From positions 1 to 43,517 of the forward strand of contig NZ_RRYD01000026.1 in assembly GCF_004010095.1 (NCBI RefSeq): a stretch of 43,517 nucleotides of DNA, written 5' to 3'. This document shows, piece by piece, positions 43,277-43,517 of this stretch (its first letter is position 1; each line of letters begins with the position of its first letter). This DNA is from Lacticaseibacillus hulanensis. Lineage in GTDB: Bacteria; Bacillota; Bacilli; Lactobacillales; Lactobacillaceae. The position numbers were made by a program, and so were the translations under genes. The notes beneath the pieces were generated by a model that was not told where the DNA came from, searched no databases, and saw only the letters and a list, made by a program, of their open reading frames with translations.

Positions 43277-43418
43277 TATATTTTGCACCCCTATGTTTTC
43301 TTTATGTCATAGAACACTGTATCAAACTTTAGCCAATAACGAAAGCGCATTTCCATTAATGTCGGCAGTTTCAGCCTAAAGGACTAGTCATTGCTGATGC
43401 TGACCGGCAGCGTGAGCG

Positions 43419-43512
43419 GTTTTGGAGTTGGTGGGTACTGAGTGGTCTAGGGGCCGCGACTGGGCGGGGCCGGTGCGCGTTCCGTGCGGCTGGGATTTTC
43501 CGTGCGGCCGGT
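43419..43512 (-). repeat. Right copy of the 94-bp inverted terminal repeat
   Basis: Reverse complement of positions 1-94, identical over the outer 53 bases. Position p on the left corresponds to 43513-p on the right. It lies upstream of yajC and contains no gene. Confidence 0.85.
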
Positions 43513-43517
43513 TGAAG

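Noticed and set aside
1-43517. CRISPR array, prophage or plasmid replication module
   Set aside because: No regularly spaced repeats, cas, phage structural, integrase or replication genes were seen.

Overview
The window looks like a chromosomal piece of a fairly GC-rich Lactobacillaceae species (Firmicutes). I infer this from the ribosome binding sites (AGGAGG type), the conserved Firmicutes gene order zapA-cvpA-mutS2-trxA-yslB-racE-rdgB-ysnB, a methionine T-box leader, an ECF vitamin-transporter S component, a YtrA-type GntR/ABC cassette, zwf, pepT and an IS30-family element. No rRNA, CRISPR array, prophage or plasmid functions were seen. Almost everything is ordinary core chromosome; the one clear mobile insertion is the IS30 copy at 26.0-27.1 kb. 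Both window ends carry the same 94-bp GC-rich sequence in opposite orientation, so the window may be a contig that stops in a dispersed repeat.

Layout. 0.1-6.3 kb: HAD phosphatase, ytxG/ytxH-like envelope pair, MscS channel, c-di-AMP-type CBS protein, GlpF channel, XRE/Rgg-like regulator. 6.4-9.2 kb: large polytopic membrane protein and a small lipoprotein. 9.5-16 kb: housekeeping cluster with YfcE-type phosphodiesterase, a MurI-RdgB fusion, YslB, thioredoxin, MutS2, CvpA and ZapA. 16-20.7 kb: thiol peroxidase, amino acid permease, cold-shock protein, ECF S component, tRNA-Leu(AAG), SprT. 20.9-24.5 kb: a three-gene TrpXYZ-type ABC importer preceded by a leader that encodes a 16-residue peptide with two adjacent Trp codons and ends in an intrinsic terminator, followed upstream by a UPF0340 protein. 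24.6-29.3 kb: a GntR(YtrA)-ABC exporter operon whose permease gene is split by the IS30 element. 29.4-33 kb: PepT, glucose-6-phosphate dehydrogenase, DtxR/MntR-type regulator. 33.2-36.4 kb: Met T-box, MetE-like methyltransferase and MetY, a methionine-synthesis unit. 36.4-39 kb: an ABC exporter pair. 39.2-43.3 kb: FolD, polysaccharide deacetylase lipoprotein, GlyA and YajC; FolD and GlyA together feed one-carbon units to the methionine and purine pathways.

The most interesting signal is the Trp leader peptide/attenuator at 23.66-23.91 kb: ribosome-mediated attenuation is unusual in Firmicutes, where Trp genes are normally under T-box or TRAP control. Other items worth a second look are the restored-in-frame permease knocked out by IS30, the double palindrome in the GntR promoter, the MurI-RdgB fusion, a 130-bp imperfect palindrome between tpx and zapA, and the inverted terminal repeats.
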